In this document: positions 32,831-43,100 of the stretch, piece by piece
Layout of the letters: the number at the start of each line of letters is the position of its first letter
Numbering within the stretch: position 1 is the stretch's first letter
NCBI GenBank assembly: GCA_003149935.1
Contig: QAMH01000007.1
Span: 124,001-188,000, forward strand
Source of the DNA: Coriobacteriia bacterium
Lineage (GTDB): Bacteria; Actinomycetota; Coriobacteriia; Coriobacteriales; QAMH01
Direction: 5' to 3'
Length of the DNA stretch: 64,000 bases
Position numbers and translations under genes: made by a program
The notes under the pieces: model-generated
The model's input: only the letters and a program-made list of their open reading frames with translations
Database searches by the model: none
What the model was told of the DNA's origin: nothing

Positions 32831-35800
32831 ATGGCTGATCTCATGGAATATGTAAACGTACTGGCCGACCAGATCGGCCCGCGACCAGTCAGCACGGAGG
32901 AAGAGCACCAGGCGTCGCTCTACATCGCCCAGGAGCTATCCGATGATGGCCTCGACGTGAGCGTCGATGAGTTCGCGACACCGTCAGGCGTGCGCTGGCC
33001 CTACGTTCTCGCGTATGTTGCGTCTGCCCTTGGTACGGTCATTTCCGGCATTGGCATTTTCGTGCCCGGCATCTCGCTCAGCATGTTCATCATCGGTCTC
33101 ATCCTCGTGGCTGCTGGCCTCTTCATCTACTTCACCGAGAACAACAACAATCCCATTCTCTCCAAGATGCGCGCAAGCGGCGTCTCTCAGAACGTCGTGG
33201 CAAAGTACGTGCCCGCGAGCATGGTCCACGATTCGCGCCGTCGCAAGAAGATCATCATCGCCGCGCATGTCGATACCGTGCGTGCTCAGCCCGAGGCATC
33301 GCCCCAGCTCATCGGCCATGCACCGCTGTTGCACAAGATCATCTTCTATTGCATGGTCGGGCTTGTCGCCGTGCTCTTCATCAGGTTGCTGCCGCTTTCC
33401 TGGCCCGAGGTCATCGACACGGTTCTCTGGGTCATCTCGCTCATCGCGAGCGTTTACGTGCTGGCTGCGGCTGCCTGCATCGTTGCAAGCCGCTTCACGC
33501 CCTACATTTCGGGCGGCAATGACAACGCATCGTCCATCGCGGTGCTCCTGTCCGTTGCCCGTCTGCTCGTTAATCCCGATGAGCGCGAGCGCTACATGAG
33601 GGATCACTCCTTCAGGTTCGGGCTTGTCGAGGAGGAGGAAGACGACGGCGCAATGGGCCCGGTCGACTCCTTCGCACCTTCCACCGGCGGCGATGAGCCT
33701 GTCATGCACAGTGCCGAGGAGGCATACGCCGAGGGCCTCATCCCCGAGGGCGTCGAGGTCACCTATGACGACGACGGCGTGCGTGCCGATGCGACGGTCG
33801 CCTTCCCCGCGCTCACGCCCGAAGAGCAGCTCGATGTCCTGGCTGATACGGCTGCCGAGGAGCTGCATCTCGATACCGTTTCGACTGACGCCTTCTCGCT
33901 CGATGATGTCGAGTTCGAGCAGGAGGATGCCGAGGTCGTGCCGGCAAAGCCGGGTGCGATTTCCGATATGCAGGTCCCCGATATCGACTTCACGCTCGAC
34001 GAGGAAATCGACCAGGCAAACAAGAAGCCGGTCGAGCGGCTTGACGATGCCGTGATTTTTGCCGAGTACATGGGCAACGACGACGAGCATCATGACGAGG
34101 CCGAGCTTGAGCTCGAGGCTGAGATTGCGGCCGAGGCTACACAGGCTGGCGAGGAACCCATTGAGGTCGAGGCGCAAACCGAAGAAACACCGCAGGCCGT
34201 CGAGGTCGCCGCAGAAGAGGTAGTCGAGGAGGAGCCTCCCGCTCCGGCCCCCGTCTACGCGCCCATCGAGACGCCGATACGCTCGCACGACGAGGGCCCG
34301 CAGGTCGCGCGCCCCGTGCCCTCGTGGTATGCCGCCGCCAAGGAGAAGGCCGCCAAGGATCTCGAGAAGAAGGCCGTCGCCGCGCCTCAAGACGAAGATG
34401 CTCCCGTGCTTTCGTATCGCTCGCGTTTTGCTGACGCTCCTGCCGCCACGGGCGGAGCGCGCGTGCAGCAAGCCGAGGCTGAGCCCGAGACCGAAGAGAT
34501 TTTCGATGCCGAGCATCCGGTGACCGAAGAGGTCGTCGATGCCGTGATGGCCGAGGTCGTCGAGACGGCCCAGGCCGAGGAAGCCGCCGCCGAGCAGCAC
34601 GAGGAGCAGGCGGCAGAGATCGTCGAGGCCGTTGCAACCGCCATCAATCTCGACATCCCGGATGACCAGCTCGACGAGTTGAGTCCGGATGCGAGTGGCT
34701 TGTTCACACGTGTCGAGGTCAAGACCGAGGCAAGCGCCGAGGAGAAGGCCGATGCCCCGCGCAAGCAGCAGCTGACTTCGCGCATTCCCAACATCGGCTC
34801 GTCGGATGACAAGGAGCGCGAGGAGCGCAAGATGGCGCACGAGAGCCTTGCCGCTCGCGCATCGCGCCCCGAGCTGCAGAGCATCCCCGTCGTCGACTCC
34901 GGAGAGGAGCAGGCCGACTTCGAGGAAATGGCCGTCGAAGAGGAAGTTGTCGAGGTCGCTCCGGCAATCGAGTCCGTGATTCCCGCCACGGCCAAGGCGC
35001 AGCGCAAGAAGCCGACGGCGCGTCACGTCACGCAGCAGTTTGTGCCGACGCGCGCCACGCACAATCGCGACATCCACCTGGGGGAGAACCGCCAGGAGGC
35101 GCCGGTCAGCTCCACCTTCGAGGATACCCCGCAGGCTACGCCCGACTACGATCCCTTCGCGCCCAAGGACGAAGCCGCCTCGAGCGAGCGTAGCTCGCGC
35201 CCCGCGCCACGCCAGCGCACGAGCGGCTACTCCGCAGCCTACAGGCAGACGAGCGAGACGGTCGTTCCTGCTGCCAATACGTCCTCGTTCCCGTCACTCA
35301 CCGGCTCGTTCCCCGCCCTTTCGGGCGCGATGCCCGTGATTGATGCCGGCGATTTTGCCGACACGGCCGACAACAGCGTGATTGCCGATGACGCTGCCCT
35401 CGACAGCTTCATGGCTGCCGGACAGACGACCGAGATCAACATCCCCGAGTCTCGTTTCCGCAATGCGGTCGACAAGGTGGGCGGCCTGTTCAACCGCAAG
35501 AACAAGAACGGTGCCGAAGACTATGATACAGGTGGCGCGGACCCCTGGAGCGACGAGGACGATTACGGATGGAAGGGCGGCGGCTACTTCGAGGAAGAGG
35601 CCGAAAGCGCCTATGACGCCGTGCGTCAGCGCGCGGCCCAGATTCGCGAGTCCGTCGTGTCCATGACCGAAAACGACCTGCTCGACAAGGAGGTCTGGTT
35701 CGTCGCGCTCGGTGCCTCCGGCGCTGGTGCCCAGGGCATGAAGAACTTCCTTGACTTGCATTCTTCCGAGTTGCGCGGCTCGCTCATCATCAACCTCGAG

Positions 35801-36127
35801 GCCGTGGGTGCTGGCACCATTTCCTACATCGACGTCGAGGGCACGGGCAAGCCCCGTCGCGCCGACCGTCGCCTCATGAGCCTCGTCAAGAAGGCCTCCA
35901 AGGAGGTGCGCGGCACCGAGATGAAGGCAAAGAGTCTCGAGTGGCGCAATACCGATGCAACACCGGCCATGATTGCCGGCATGCGCGCCCTCACCGTCAT
36001 GGGCTTTGCCGATAACGGTGTCGCTCCCGTGGATTGGCATACGGCCGAGGACACCGCCAATATTGTCGAAGAGGACAAGCTCGAGTACATGACTCGTCTG
36101 CTTCTCAAGGTTATCGAGAACTCCTAG
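32831..36127 (+). CDS. M28-type peptidase-like membrane protein split by a long acidic insertion
   Basis: 1098 residues. The N-terminal part holds M28 motifs (AAHVDT with His146/Asp148; GGNDNAS with Asp231) and four hydrophobic segments (about 57-97 and 165-215). An acidic, low-complexity region of about 700 residues follows, rich in Glu, Ala and Pro. The C-terminal part resumes the M28 fold (VWFVALGASGAGAQGMKNFL, Glu990 in NLEAVG, His1070 in DWHTAEDT). The catalytic Glu-Glu pair expected in the FGAEE motif is Ser-Gly here. It may be a membrane-anchored inactive peptidase or binding scaffold. GGAGGAG precedes the ATG. Confidence 0.75.
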   Translation: MADLMEYVNVLADQIGPRPVSTEEEHQASLYIAQELSDDGLDVSVDEFATPSGVRWPYVLAYVASALGTVISGIGIFVPGISLSMFIIGLILVAAGLFIYFTENNNNPILSKMRASGVSQNVVAKYVPASMVHDSRRRKKIIIAAHVDTVRAQPEASPQLIGHAPLLHKIIFYCMVGLVAVLFIRLLPLSWPEVIDTVLWVISLIASVYVLAAAACIVASRFTPYISGGNDNASSIAVLLSVARLLVNPDERERYMRDHSFRFGLVEEEEDDGAMGPVDSFAPSTGGDEPVMHSAEEAYAEGLIPEGVEVTYDDDGVRADATVAFPALTPEEQLDVLADTAAEELHLDTVSTDAFSLDDVEFEQEDAEVVPAKPGAISDMQVPDIDFTLDEEIDQANKKPVERLDDAVIFAEYMGNDDEHHDEAELELEAEIAAEATQAGEEPIEVEAQTEETPQAVEVAAEEVVEEEPPAPAPVYAPIETPIRSHDEGPQVARPVPSWYAAAKEKAAKDLEKKAVAAPQDEDAPVLSYRSRFADAPAATGGARVQQAEAEPETEEIFDAEHPVTEEVVDAVMAEVVETAQAEEAAAEQHEEQAAEIVEAVATAINLDIPDDQLDELSPDASGLFTRVEVKTEASAEEKADAPRKQQLTSRIPNIGSSDDKEREERKMAHESLAARASRPELQSIPVVDSGEEQADFEEMAVEEEVVEVAPAIESVIPATAKAQRKKPTARHVTQQFVPTRATHNRDIHLGENRQEAPVSSTFEDTPQATPDYDPFAPKDEAASSERSSRPAPRQRTSGYSAAYRQTSETVVPAANTSSFPSLTGSFPALSGAMPVIDAGDFADTADNSVIADDAALDSFMAAGQTTEINIPESRFRNAVDKVGGLFNRKNKNGAEDYDTGGADPWSDEDDYGWKGGGYFEEEAESAYDAVRQRAAQIRESVVSMTENDLLDKEVWFVALGASGAGAQGMKNFLDLHSSELRGSLIINLEAVGAGTISYIDVEGTGKPRRADRRLMSLVKKASKEVRGTEMKAKSLEWRNTDATPAMIAGMRALTVMGFADNGVAPVDWHTAEDTANIVEEDKLEYMTRLLLKVIENS

Positions 36128-36156
36128 AAGGTACGGTCAAAAGGAAAGGGGCTTTC

Positions 36157-37758
36157 ATGCCGGATCCCAAAATCAAGCGCGCTATTATCTCACTCACCGA
36201 TAAATCGGGCATCGAGGATTTCGCGCGTGCCCTTGTCGATGAGTTTGGCGTCGAGATCGTGAGCACGGGTGGCACTGCCAAGGTGCTCGAGCAGGCGGGC
36301 ATTCCCGTCGTTGCCATCGACGAGCTCACGGGTTTTCCCGAGATGATGGACGGCCGCGTGAAGACCCTGCATCCCAAGGTGCATGGCGGTTTGCTCGCGC
36401 GCCGCGACCTTGCAAGCCACATGAAGGACGCAGAGGATAACGGCATCGGCATGATCGACATGGTGGTCGTGAACCTCTATGCCTTCGAGGCGACCATCGC
36501 CAAGCCCGACGTCGACTATCAGGACGCCGTCGAGCACATCGACATCGGCGGCCCCTCCATGCTGCGCAGTGCGGCCAAGAACCATGCGTCTGTCACTGTC
36601 GTCACCAATCCGGCGATGTACGATGCCATTCTGTTCGAGATGAGGAACAACGATGGCGCGACTACGCTCAAGACCCGCAAGGATCTTGCCCTCGAGGTCT
36701 TCCGCCTCACGAGTGCCTATGACAACGCCATCTACTCCTGGCTGCACAACGAGCTGGTCGAGGAGGGTCCGTTCTGGGAGGACGAGCGCGTCGTCCTTCA
36801 CAAGGAGGCCGATCTTCGCTACGGCGAAAATCCCCACCAGCACGCTGCGTTCTACAAGCGCAAGCGCGTGGGCGTTCCTGGTCCTGCCCCTGAGGCCGAC
36901 GAGCACACCCTCGCTGCGGCCGAGCAGCTGCAGGGCAAGGAGCTCAGCTACAACAATTACCTCGACACCGATGCCGCGTGGGCTTCCGTGCGCGAGTTCG
37001 ACATGGGCGTGCCCACCTGCGTCATCATCAAGCATCTCACGCCGTGCGGCATCGCCAGCGGAAAAACCATGCTGGAAGCCTACAAGGATGCATGGGCGTG
37101 CGACACCGTGAGCGCCTTCGGTGGCGTCATGGCCTTCAACCAGACGGTTACCGAGGACGTTGCCCGTGAAATCGTCGAGGTCAACAAGCAGTTCATCGAG
37201 GTTGTCATCGCTCCCGATTACGACGAGGGGGCATTGAAGATCTTCTCCCAGAAGGAAAACGCCCGCATTCTGCGTACCGGCGGCATCAATCCCCCGGGCG
37301 GGGATCCGGACATTCGTGCGGTCGAGGGTGGCGTCGTCATGCAGACCGTCGACACGGTTAGCGAGGACTACACGGAGTTTTCGTGTCCCACCACGACAAA
37401 GCCGACTGACGAGCAGATGGACGCCATGCTCTTTGCCTGGAAGTGCTGCAAGTGCGTGAAGTCCAACGCGGTCATCCTGACCAAGGGTACTCGCACCGTG
37501 GGCATTGGCGGCGGCCAACCCAACCGCGTGAATTCCGCGCGCATCGCCGTCGAGCAGGCGGGCGATGAGGCCAAGGGCGCCGTTGCCGCGAGTGACGCGT
37601 TCCTGCCCTTCCCCGACACGCTTGAGGTCCTGCGCGATGCTGGCGTCACGGCGCTCATCCAGCCGGGCGGCTCGATTCGCGACGACCTCTCCATCGAGTG
37701 TGCCGACGAGGCCGGTATGCCGATGGTCTTCACGGGGCACCGTCACTTCAGGCATTAG
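36157..37758 (+). CDS. purH: Bifunctional PurH (AICAR transformylase / IMP cyclohydrolase)
   Basis: 533 residues, the normal length. The N-terminal MGS-like IMP cyclohydrolase domain begins KRAIISLTDKSGIEDFARAL with GRVKTLHPKVHGGLL and NLYAF. The C-terminal AICAR transformylase has LRYGENPHQHA, ELSYNNYLD, VIIKHLTPCGIA, then KSNAVILTKGTRTVGIGGGQPNR. It carries out the last two steps of IMP synthesis. ATG 36157 follows AAAGGAAAGG. The stop is 27 bases before a GAGACAG hairpin. No other purine gene is adjacent. Confidence 0.96.
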   Translation: MPDPKIKRAIISLTDKSGIEDFARALVDEFGVEIVSTGGTAKVLEQAGIPVVAIDELTGFPEMMDGRVKTLHPKVHGGLLARRDLASHMKDAEDNGIGMIDMVVVNLYAFEATIAKPDVDYQDAVEHIDIGGPSMLRSAAKNHASVTVVTNPAMYDAILFEMRNNDGATTLKTRKDLALEVFRLTSAYDNAIYSWLHNELVEEGPFWEDERVVLHKEADLRYGENPHQHAAFYKRKRVGVPGPAPEADEHTLAAAEQLQGKELSYNNYLDTDAAWASVREFDMGVPTCVIIKHLTPCGIASGKTMLEAYKDAWACDTVSAFGGVMAFNQTVTEDVAREIVEVNKQFIEVVIAPDYDEGALKIFSQKENARILRTGGINPPGGDPDIRAVEGGVVMQTVDTVSEDYTEFSCPTTTKPTDEQMDAMLFAWKCCKCVKSNAVILTKGTRTVGIGGGQPNRVNSARIAVEQAGDEAKGAVAASDAFLPFPDTLEVLRDAGVTALIQPGGSIRDDLSIECADEAGMPMVFTGHRHFRH

Positions 37759-37784
37759 ACAGTTCTATTGCATTGACCAGGATA

Positions 37785-37813
37785 TGAGACAGCGTGCCAG
37801 GCACGCTGTCTCA
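37785..37813. repeat. GAGACAG hairpin, perfect 14-bp arms
   Basis: TGAGACAGCGTGCC at 37785-37798, one base, then GGCACGCTGTCTCA at 37800-37813. It ends two bases before the second 41-bp array and follows purH, where it may aid termination although no T-run follows. Confidence 0.82.
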
Positions 37814-37814
37814 C

Positions 37815-37964
37815 TGCAAGAAAATTGCGATTTTGTGAGACCAGCAGGCCCGCTGTGCAAGAAAATTGCGATTTTGTGAAGCGGTAGACGCAATCACCTT
37901 CACATAATCGCAAAAAACGTGCATGTGAATTCGCTTGCTCTCACACAATCGAAAAAAATATGCA
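37815..37964. repeat. Symmetric 41-bp array: two units forward, two reversed
   Basis: Forward units start at TGCA 37815 and 37856 (41 apart). Reverse units end at TGCA 37923 and 37964 (41 apart). All four are symmetric about 37889.5, the same design as 24609-24839. Units share TGCA, nine variable bases and CGATTWTGTGA. The array is enclosed by the GAGACAG hairpins at 37785 and 37979. Confidence 0.9.
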
Positions 37965-37978
37965 CAGGGATGTAAAAA

Positions 37979-38007
37979 TGAGACAGCGTCCCTGTCCATT
38001 TGTCTCA
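37979..38007. repeat. GAGACA hairpin downstream of the array
   Basis: TGAGACA (37979-37985) and TGTCTCA (38001-38007) form a stem with flanking AAA/TTT pairs. It lies 14 bases upstream of the next gene start and contains no stop codon. Confidence 0.72.
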
Positions 38008-38021
38008 TTTGGGGAGCGTAC

Positions 38022-38669
38022 ATGGCCGAAGAGGCGATTCCATATAACAAAGTCGGGAATTCGAAGCCCGAGACCGTTGCAGACGTGGCAGAAAGCGAAG
38101 GCATCAGCGAGGAGGAATGGCGCGCGCAAAACCTGCCGTCCTCCAAGCTTGAGTTTCGTTGGCGCTATACCAACAAGACCATTCATCTCTATGAGCGTCG
38201 CCTGCGCTCGCTTGCCGCATTCAATGTGGGCCCTGCGGTTCAGGCATGGGTACGCTCGCGCCTGGAGTGGGTGCGCGATAACAAGCTCTATGAAATGCCC
38301 GATGGTGTCATCGTCCTTACCGTCGATCCCGAGGGTATGGTTGACGTGCGGCTCGAGGAACTGAGCCCAACTCCGCAATTCACCCGTGCGATGCTCGATG
38401 CAAGCGACGTGCCCGGTACGCTATGGGTTGCTAAGGGTGACGAGCTCTACACGGAAGCGTCATCCAACCATGCCGCTGACACCTTTGTCCGCGATCTCGC
38501 AAAGACGCTTGGTTACACCCTTACCCAGGACGAGCTTGAGTTCGGCGAAAGCGCGGAAGTCTTTGCCGTAAGCGACGAGTTCGGCATCGTCCCCGTGGAG
38601 GGCACGACCGGCCCTGTCGTCACCAAGCTCTCCGAATGCTTCGATAGGCTCTGGAGCCTGAATAAATAG
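38022..38669 (+). CDS. Hypothetical protein
   Basis: 215 residues, predicted cytosolic. Features seen are an Arg/Tyr-rich opening (LEFRWRYTNKTIHLYERRLRSL), a central alpha/beta segment with VIVLTVDPEGMVDVRLEEL, and a C-terminal VFAVSDEFGIVPVEG. I do not recognise the family; a fold of aminotransferase class IV type would show a lysine and KLEVIG-like motifs, which I do not see. GGGGAG is the ribosome-binding site, seven bases ahead. It follows a hairpin and is followed by the UPF0210 gene with a 72-base gap. Confidence 0.6.
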   Translation: MAEEAIPYNKVGNSKPETVADVAESEGISEEEWRAQNLPSSKLEFRWRYTNKTIHLYERRLRSLAAFNVGPAVQAWVRSRLEWVRDNKLYEMPDGVIVLTVDPEGMVDVRLEELSPTPQFTRAMLDASDVPGTLWVAKGDELYTEASSNHAADTFVRDLAKTLGYTLTQDELEFGESAEVFAVSDEFGIVPVEGTTGPVVTKLSECFDRLWSLNK

Positions 38670-38741
38670 AGGCATTGAGATACAATCATAGGCTCGTGAT
38701 TGTCCGTGTCTCAAAGTAGTTAGTAGGCAAAAGGAGCGCCC

Positions 38742-40106
38742 GTGGCTATAGAACCGAAGCAGGTCGTCGAAGCACTTTCGATGGTGACGCAGCAGCATCT
38801 CGATATCCGCACCATTACGCTGGGGCTCTCCTTGCGCGGATGCGTACACGAGGACATCGACGTCATGGCGCAGCGCGTCTACGACCGTCTCACGACGGCA
38901 GCCAAGGACCTCGTGCCCTGCGCCGAGCAGCTCGAACGCGAGTTCGGCATCCCCATCATCCACAAGCGCATCGCGGTTACGCCCATCGCCGAGATTTGTG
39001 GAGCGACGACAGCCGAAGACCTCACGCCCATCGCCGCCGCGCTCGATCGTGCCGGCAAGGAAGTCGGCGTCAACTTTATCGGCGGCTTCTCCGCGCTCGT
39101 GCAAAAGGGCATGAGCGATAGCGACCGCCGTCTCATCAATAGCATTCCGCATGCCCTGTCGAGCACCGATATCGTCTGCTCGAGCGTCAACATCGGCTCG
39201 ACCCGCGCTGGCATCAACATGGACGCGGTGCTGCGCATGGCTCAGGTCATCCGCGAGTGCGCCGAGGTCACGGCCGACCGCGACTCCATCGCCTGCGCCA
39301 AGCTCGTCGTGTTCTGCAACATGGTCGAGGACAATCCCTTCATGGCCGGCGCCATGCACGGTAGCGGCGAGGCCGGCGAGGTCATCAACGTCGGAGTCAG
39401 TGGGCCGGGCGTCGTCAACGCCGTGCTCGAGGACCTGCCCAAGGACGCTTCGATGACCGAGGTTGCCGAGGCCATCAAGGCGACGACCTTCAAGATCACT
39501 CGTGCCGGTGAGCTCATCGCGCGCGAGGCGGCCAAGCGTCTGGGTTACGAGAAGGGCATCCTTGACTTGTCGCTTGCCCCCACGCCTGCCCGCGGCGATT
39601 CGGTGGCGCAGATTCTCGAGACCATCGGTGTGGGCCAGGTAGGCGGCCCGGGAACGACGGCGGCGCTTGCGCTGCTCAACGACGCGGTCAAGAAGGGCGG
39701 CGTCATGGCGAGTTCGAGCGTCGGTGGTCTATCAGGCGCCTTCATCCCCGTCAGCGAGGATGCGGGCATGATCAAGGCAGCCGAGGACGGCGTCCTTTCC
39801 ATCGAGAAGCTCGAGGCCATGACCTGCGTATGCTCCGTAGGGCTCGACATGATCGCGATTCCCGGTGACACGACCGTCGAGGCCATTGCCGGCATCATCG
39901 CCGACGAAGCCGCCATTGGCATGATCAACACCAAGACTACCGCCGTGCGCGTAATTCCGGCCATCGGCAGGGCCGCTGGTGAGACCCTGCACTTCGGCGG
40001 TCTCCTCGGTGAGGCGCCTGTCATGCCGGTCAACACGCATGCGGGCACGGTGTTTGCGCATCGTGGCGGACGTATCCCCGCCCCCATCAACTCGCTCAAG
40101 AACTAG
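38742..40106 (+). CDS. UPF0210 / DUF711 (PFL family) protein
   Basis: 454 residues. The N-terminus has DIRTITLGLSLRGC, the middle IGSTRAGINMDAV and HGSGEAGEVINVGVSGPG, and the C-terminus TKTTAVRVIPAIGRAAGE. These match the UPF0210 family, which is related to the glycyl-radical pyruvate formate-lyase fold but with a function not established. GTG 38742 has AAGGAGCG upstream. In other bacteria it is usually next to an ACT-domain gene; none is next to it here. Confidence 0.86.
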   Translation: MAIEPKQVVEALSMVTQQHLDIRTITLGLSLRGCVHEDIDVMAQRVYDRLTTAAKDLVPCAEQLEREFGIPIIHKRIAVTPIAEICGATTAEDLTPIAAALDRAGKEVGVNFIGGFSALVQKGMSDSDRRLINSIPHALSSTDIVCSSVNIGSTRAGINMDAVLRMAQVIRECAEVTADRDSIACAKLVVFCNMVEDNPFMAGAMHGSGEAGEVINVGVSGPGVVNAVLEDLPKDASMTEVAEAIKATTFKITRAGELIAREAAKRLGYEKGILDLSLAPTPARGDSVAQILETIGVGQVGGPGTTAALALLNDAVKKGGVMASSSVGGLSGAFIPVSEDAGMIKAAEDGVLSIEKLEAMTCVCSVGLDMIAIPGDTTVEAIAGIIADEAAIGMINTKTTAVRVIPAIGRAAGETLHFGGLLGEAPVMPVNTHAGTVFAHRGGRIPAPINSLKN

Positions 40107-40132
40107 TCGTCCATACGCCTGAGGAGACGCAT

Positions 40133-43100
40133 ATGAGTACCCAGGACAGCAAACAGGACACGCTCAGGATTGGTGTTGACGTAGGCTCGACGACGGTCAA
40201 GCTGCTCGTGCTCGACCCGAACGACGAAATCGTCTTCAGCGTGTATCGCCGCCACCATTCCGATGTTCGCGCGACCATCGTCGAGATCATCGACGAGGCG
40301 CTCGAAGCCGTGGGGGATGGCAACGCGACTATCACCATCACGGGCTCGGGCGGCCTGCTGCTGGCCAATTGGCTCGGCGTGCCCTTCGTGCAGGAGGTCA
40401 TCGCCAACAAGACGGCCATCGAGCGCATCATTCCCGCTACCGACGTTGCCATCGAGCTCGGCGGCGAGGACGCGAAGATCATCTACTTCGATGGCGGCAT
40501 CGAGCAGCGCATGAACGGCACCTGCGCCGGTGGCACGGGCGCCTTCATCGACCAGATGGCGGCCCTGCTCAACACCGATGCCTCCGGCTTGGACGAGATG
40601 GCCAAGGAGCACAACATCATCTACCCCATCGCGTCGCGTTGCGGCGTGTTTGCCAAGACCGACGTACAGCCCCTGCTCAACGAGGGCGCCAAGCGCGAGG
40701 ACATTGCCGCGTCGATCTTCCAGGCCGTCGTCATGCAGACCATCTCGGGTTTGGCCTGCGGCCGCCCCATTCGGGGCAACGTTGCCTTTCTAGGTGGCCC
40801 GCTGCATTATCTGCCGCAGCTGCGCCAGCGCTTCATCGAGACGCTCGAGCTCACCGACGCGACGACCATCATCCCGGAGGAATCGCACCTCTTCGTCGCG
40901 CGCGGTGCGGCGTTTGCCTCCGAGGCCAATGATGACATCGTGAGTCTCGCCGAGCTCAAGGAGCGCATGAGGAACCTGGGTAGCATCCAAGGTAGCGAGG
41001 TCCAGCGCCTCGAGCCGCTCTTCGCAAACGAGAGGGATTACGAGGCGTTCAAGAAGCGCCATGCCAAGGCAACCGTTCCCAAGGCGAGCCTTGCCGATTA
41101 TCGCGGCGTGGCGTATCTCGGCATAGATGCCGGCTCCACGACACTCAAGTCGGTGCTCGTGGGCGAGAAGGGCGAGATCCTCTATAGCTACTACGTCAAC
41201 AACAAGGGTGATGTGCTCGGCGCGGCTCGCGCCATGCTCGGTGATCTCTTCGATCAGATTCCACGCGATGCGGAGGGCAATCCGCTCGTGACCATCGGGC
41301 ATGCCACCACGACGGGCTACGGCGAGGCACTGCTGCTCGAGGCCATCCAGGCCGACTCCGGTGAGATCGAGACGGTCGCGCACTTGCGTGGCGCGCGCGA
41401 GCTCTGTCCCGACGTCGACTTCATCCTCGATATCGGCGGCCAGGACATGAAGTGCATGCACGTCAAGGAAGGCGTCATCGAGCACATCATGCTCAACGAG
41501 GCCTGTTCGGCAGGCTGCGGCTCCTTCATCGAGGCCTTCGCGACCTCGCTCAACATGCCCATCGAGGAGTTCGCCGCCGAGGCGCTCAAGGCCGAGGCCC
41601 CCGTCGATCTGGGCAGTCGCTGCACGGTGTTCATGAACTCCCGCGTCAAGCAGGCGCAGAAGGAGGGCGCGACGCCGGCCGACATCTCGGCGGGCCTGTC
41701 GTACTCCGTCATCAAGAACGCGTTGTTCAAGGTCATCAAGCTGCGCGATGCTTCCGAGCTGGGCGAGCATGCGGTGGTCCAAGGCGGCACCTTCCTCAAC
41801 GATGCCGTGCTCCGTGCTTTCGAGAACCTGAGCGAGCACGATGCGATTCGCCCCGACATCGCCGGCAACATGGGCGCTTGGGGTGCCGCGCTATTAGCAC
41901 GCGATCGTGCGACGGGCGCGAGGTCGACGCTGCTGCGCCCCGAGCAAATCGACGAGCTCAAGATCAAGCACACGGCGGTGCGCTGCGGACGCTGCGAGAA
42001 CAACTGCCTGCTCACCATCAACGACTTCGGCATCGACGAGGAGACGGGCAAGCATCGTCGCTTCATCACGGGCAACCGCTGCGAGCGCGGCGCCGGCATC
42101 AAGAAGCCGGCCAAGGAAGTGCCCAATCTCTTCGCGTACAAGGACAAGCTGCTCTTCGACCGCGAACCGCTTGTCGAGGAAGCCGCCAAGTACGGCACGG
42201 TGGGCATTCCGCGTGCACTCAACATGTACGAGAACTACCCGTTCTGGCACAGCTTCTTCACGCATCTGGGCTATCGCGTGGTACTCTCGGACCCCTCCAC
42301 GAAGAAGACCTACGAGGCCGGCATCGAGTCCATGCCTTCCGAGAACGCCTGCTATCCGGCCAAGCTGTCGCACGGTCACATCATGGACTTGCTCGACAAG
42401 GACGTGGACTTCATCTGGATGCCCTGCATTCGCTGGGAGCGCCAGGAGGACGAGGGTGCGAACAACCACTACAACTGCCCCATCGTCATGAGCTATTCCG
42501 AGGCGCTCAAGCTCAACATCGACGAGCTCGAAGACAGCCGCACGCAATTCCTCAACCCGTTCATTCCCTACGACGACAAGAAGGCTCTCAAGAAGCGCCT
42601 CTTCGAGCATCTCGTGAAGAAGCGCAAGGAAGACCTCAAGGCCCAAGGTGTCGATGTGCTGGCCATGCAATGGCCCACGCGTGTCGAGATTTCCGATGCC
42701 ATCGACCTTGCGTGGCAGGCGGACCTCGACTTCAAGTCGACCATGCGCGCCAAGGGCGAGGAGACCCTACGCTGGATCGAGGAGAACAACGGCCACGGCA
42801 TCGTGCTGGCGGGTCGTCCCTATCATATCGACCCCGAGATCAACCACTCGCTGCCCGAGCTCATCTGCGGCTATGGCATGGCCGTGCTCACCGAGGATTC
42901 CGTGGCGCATCTGGGAGAGCTGCAGCGCAATTTGCGCGTGTACGACCAATGGATGTACCACACGCGCCTCTACAACGCAGCCAAGGTCGTCACCCAGCGA
43001 AGTGATCTCGATCTCGTGCAGATGAATTCCTTTGGCTGCGGTCTCGACGCACTCACCACCGACGAAGTGCAGGAGATCATCGAGGGGAGCGGCAAGGTCT

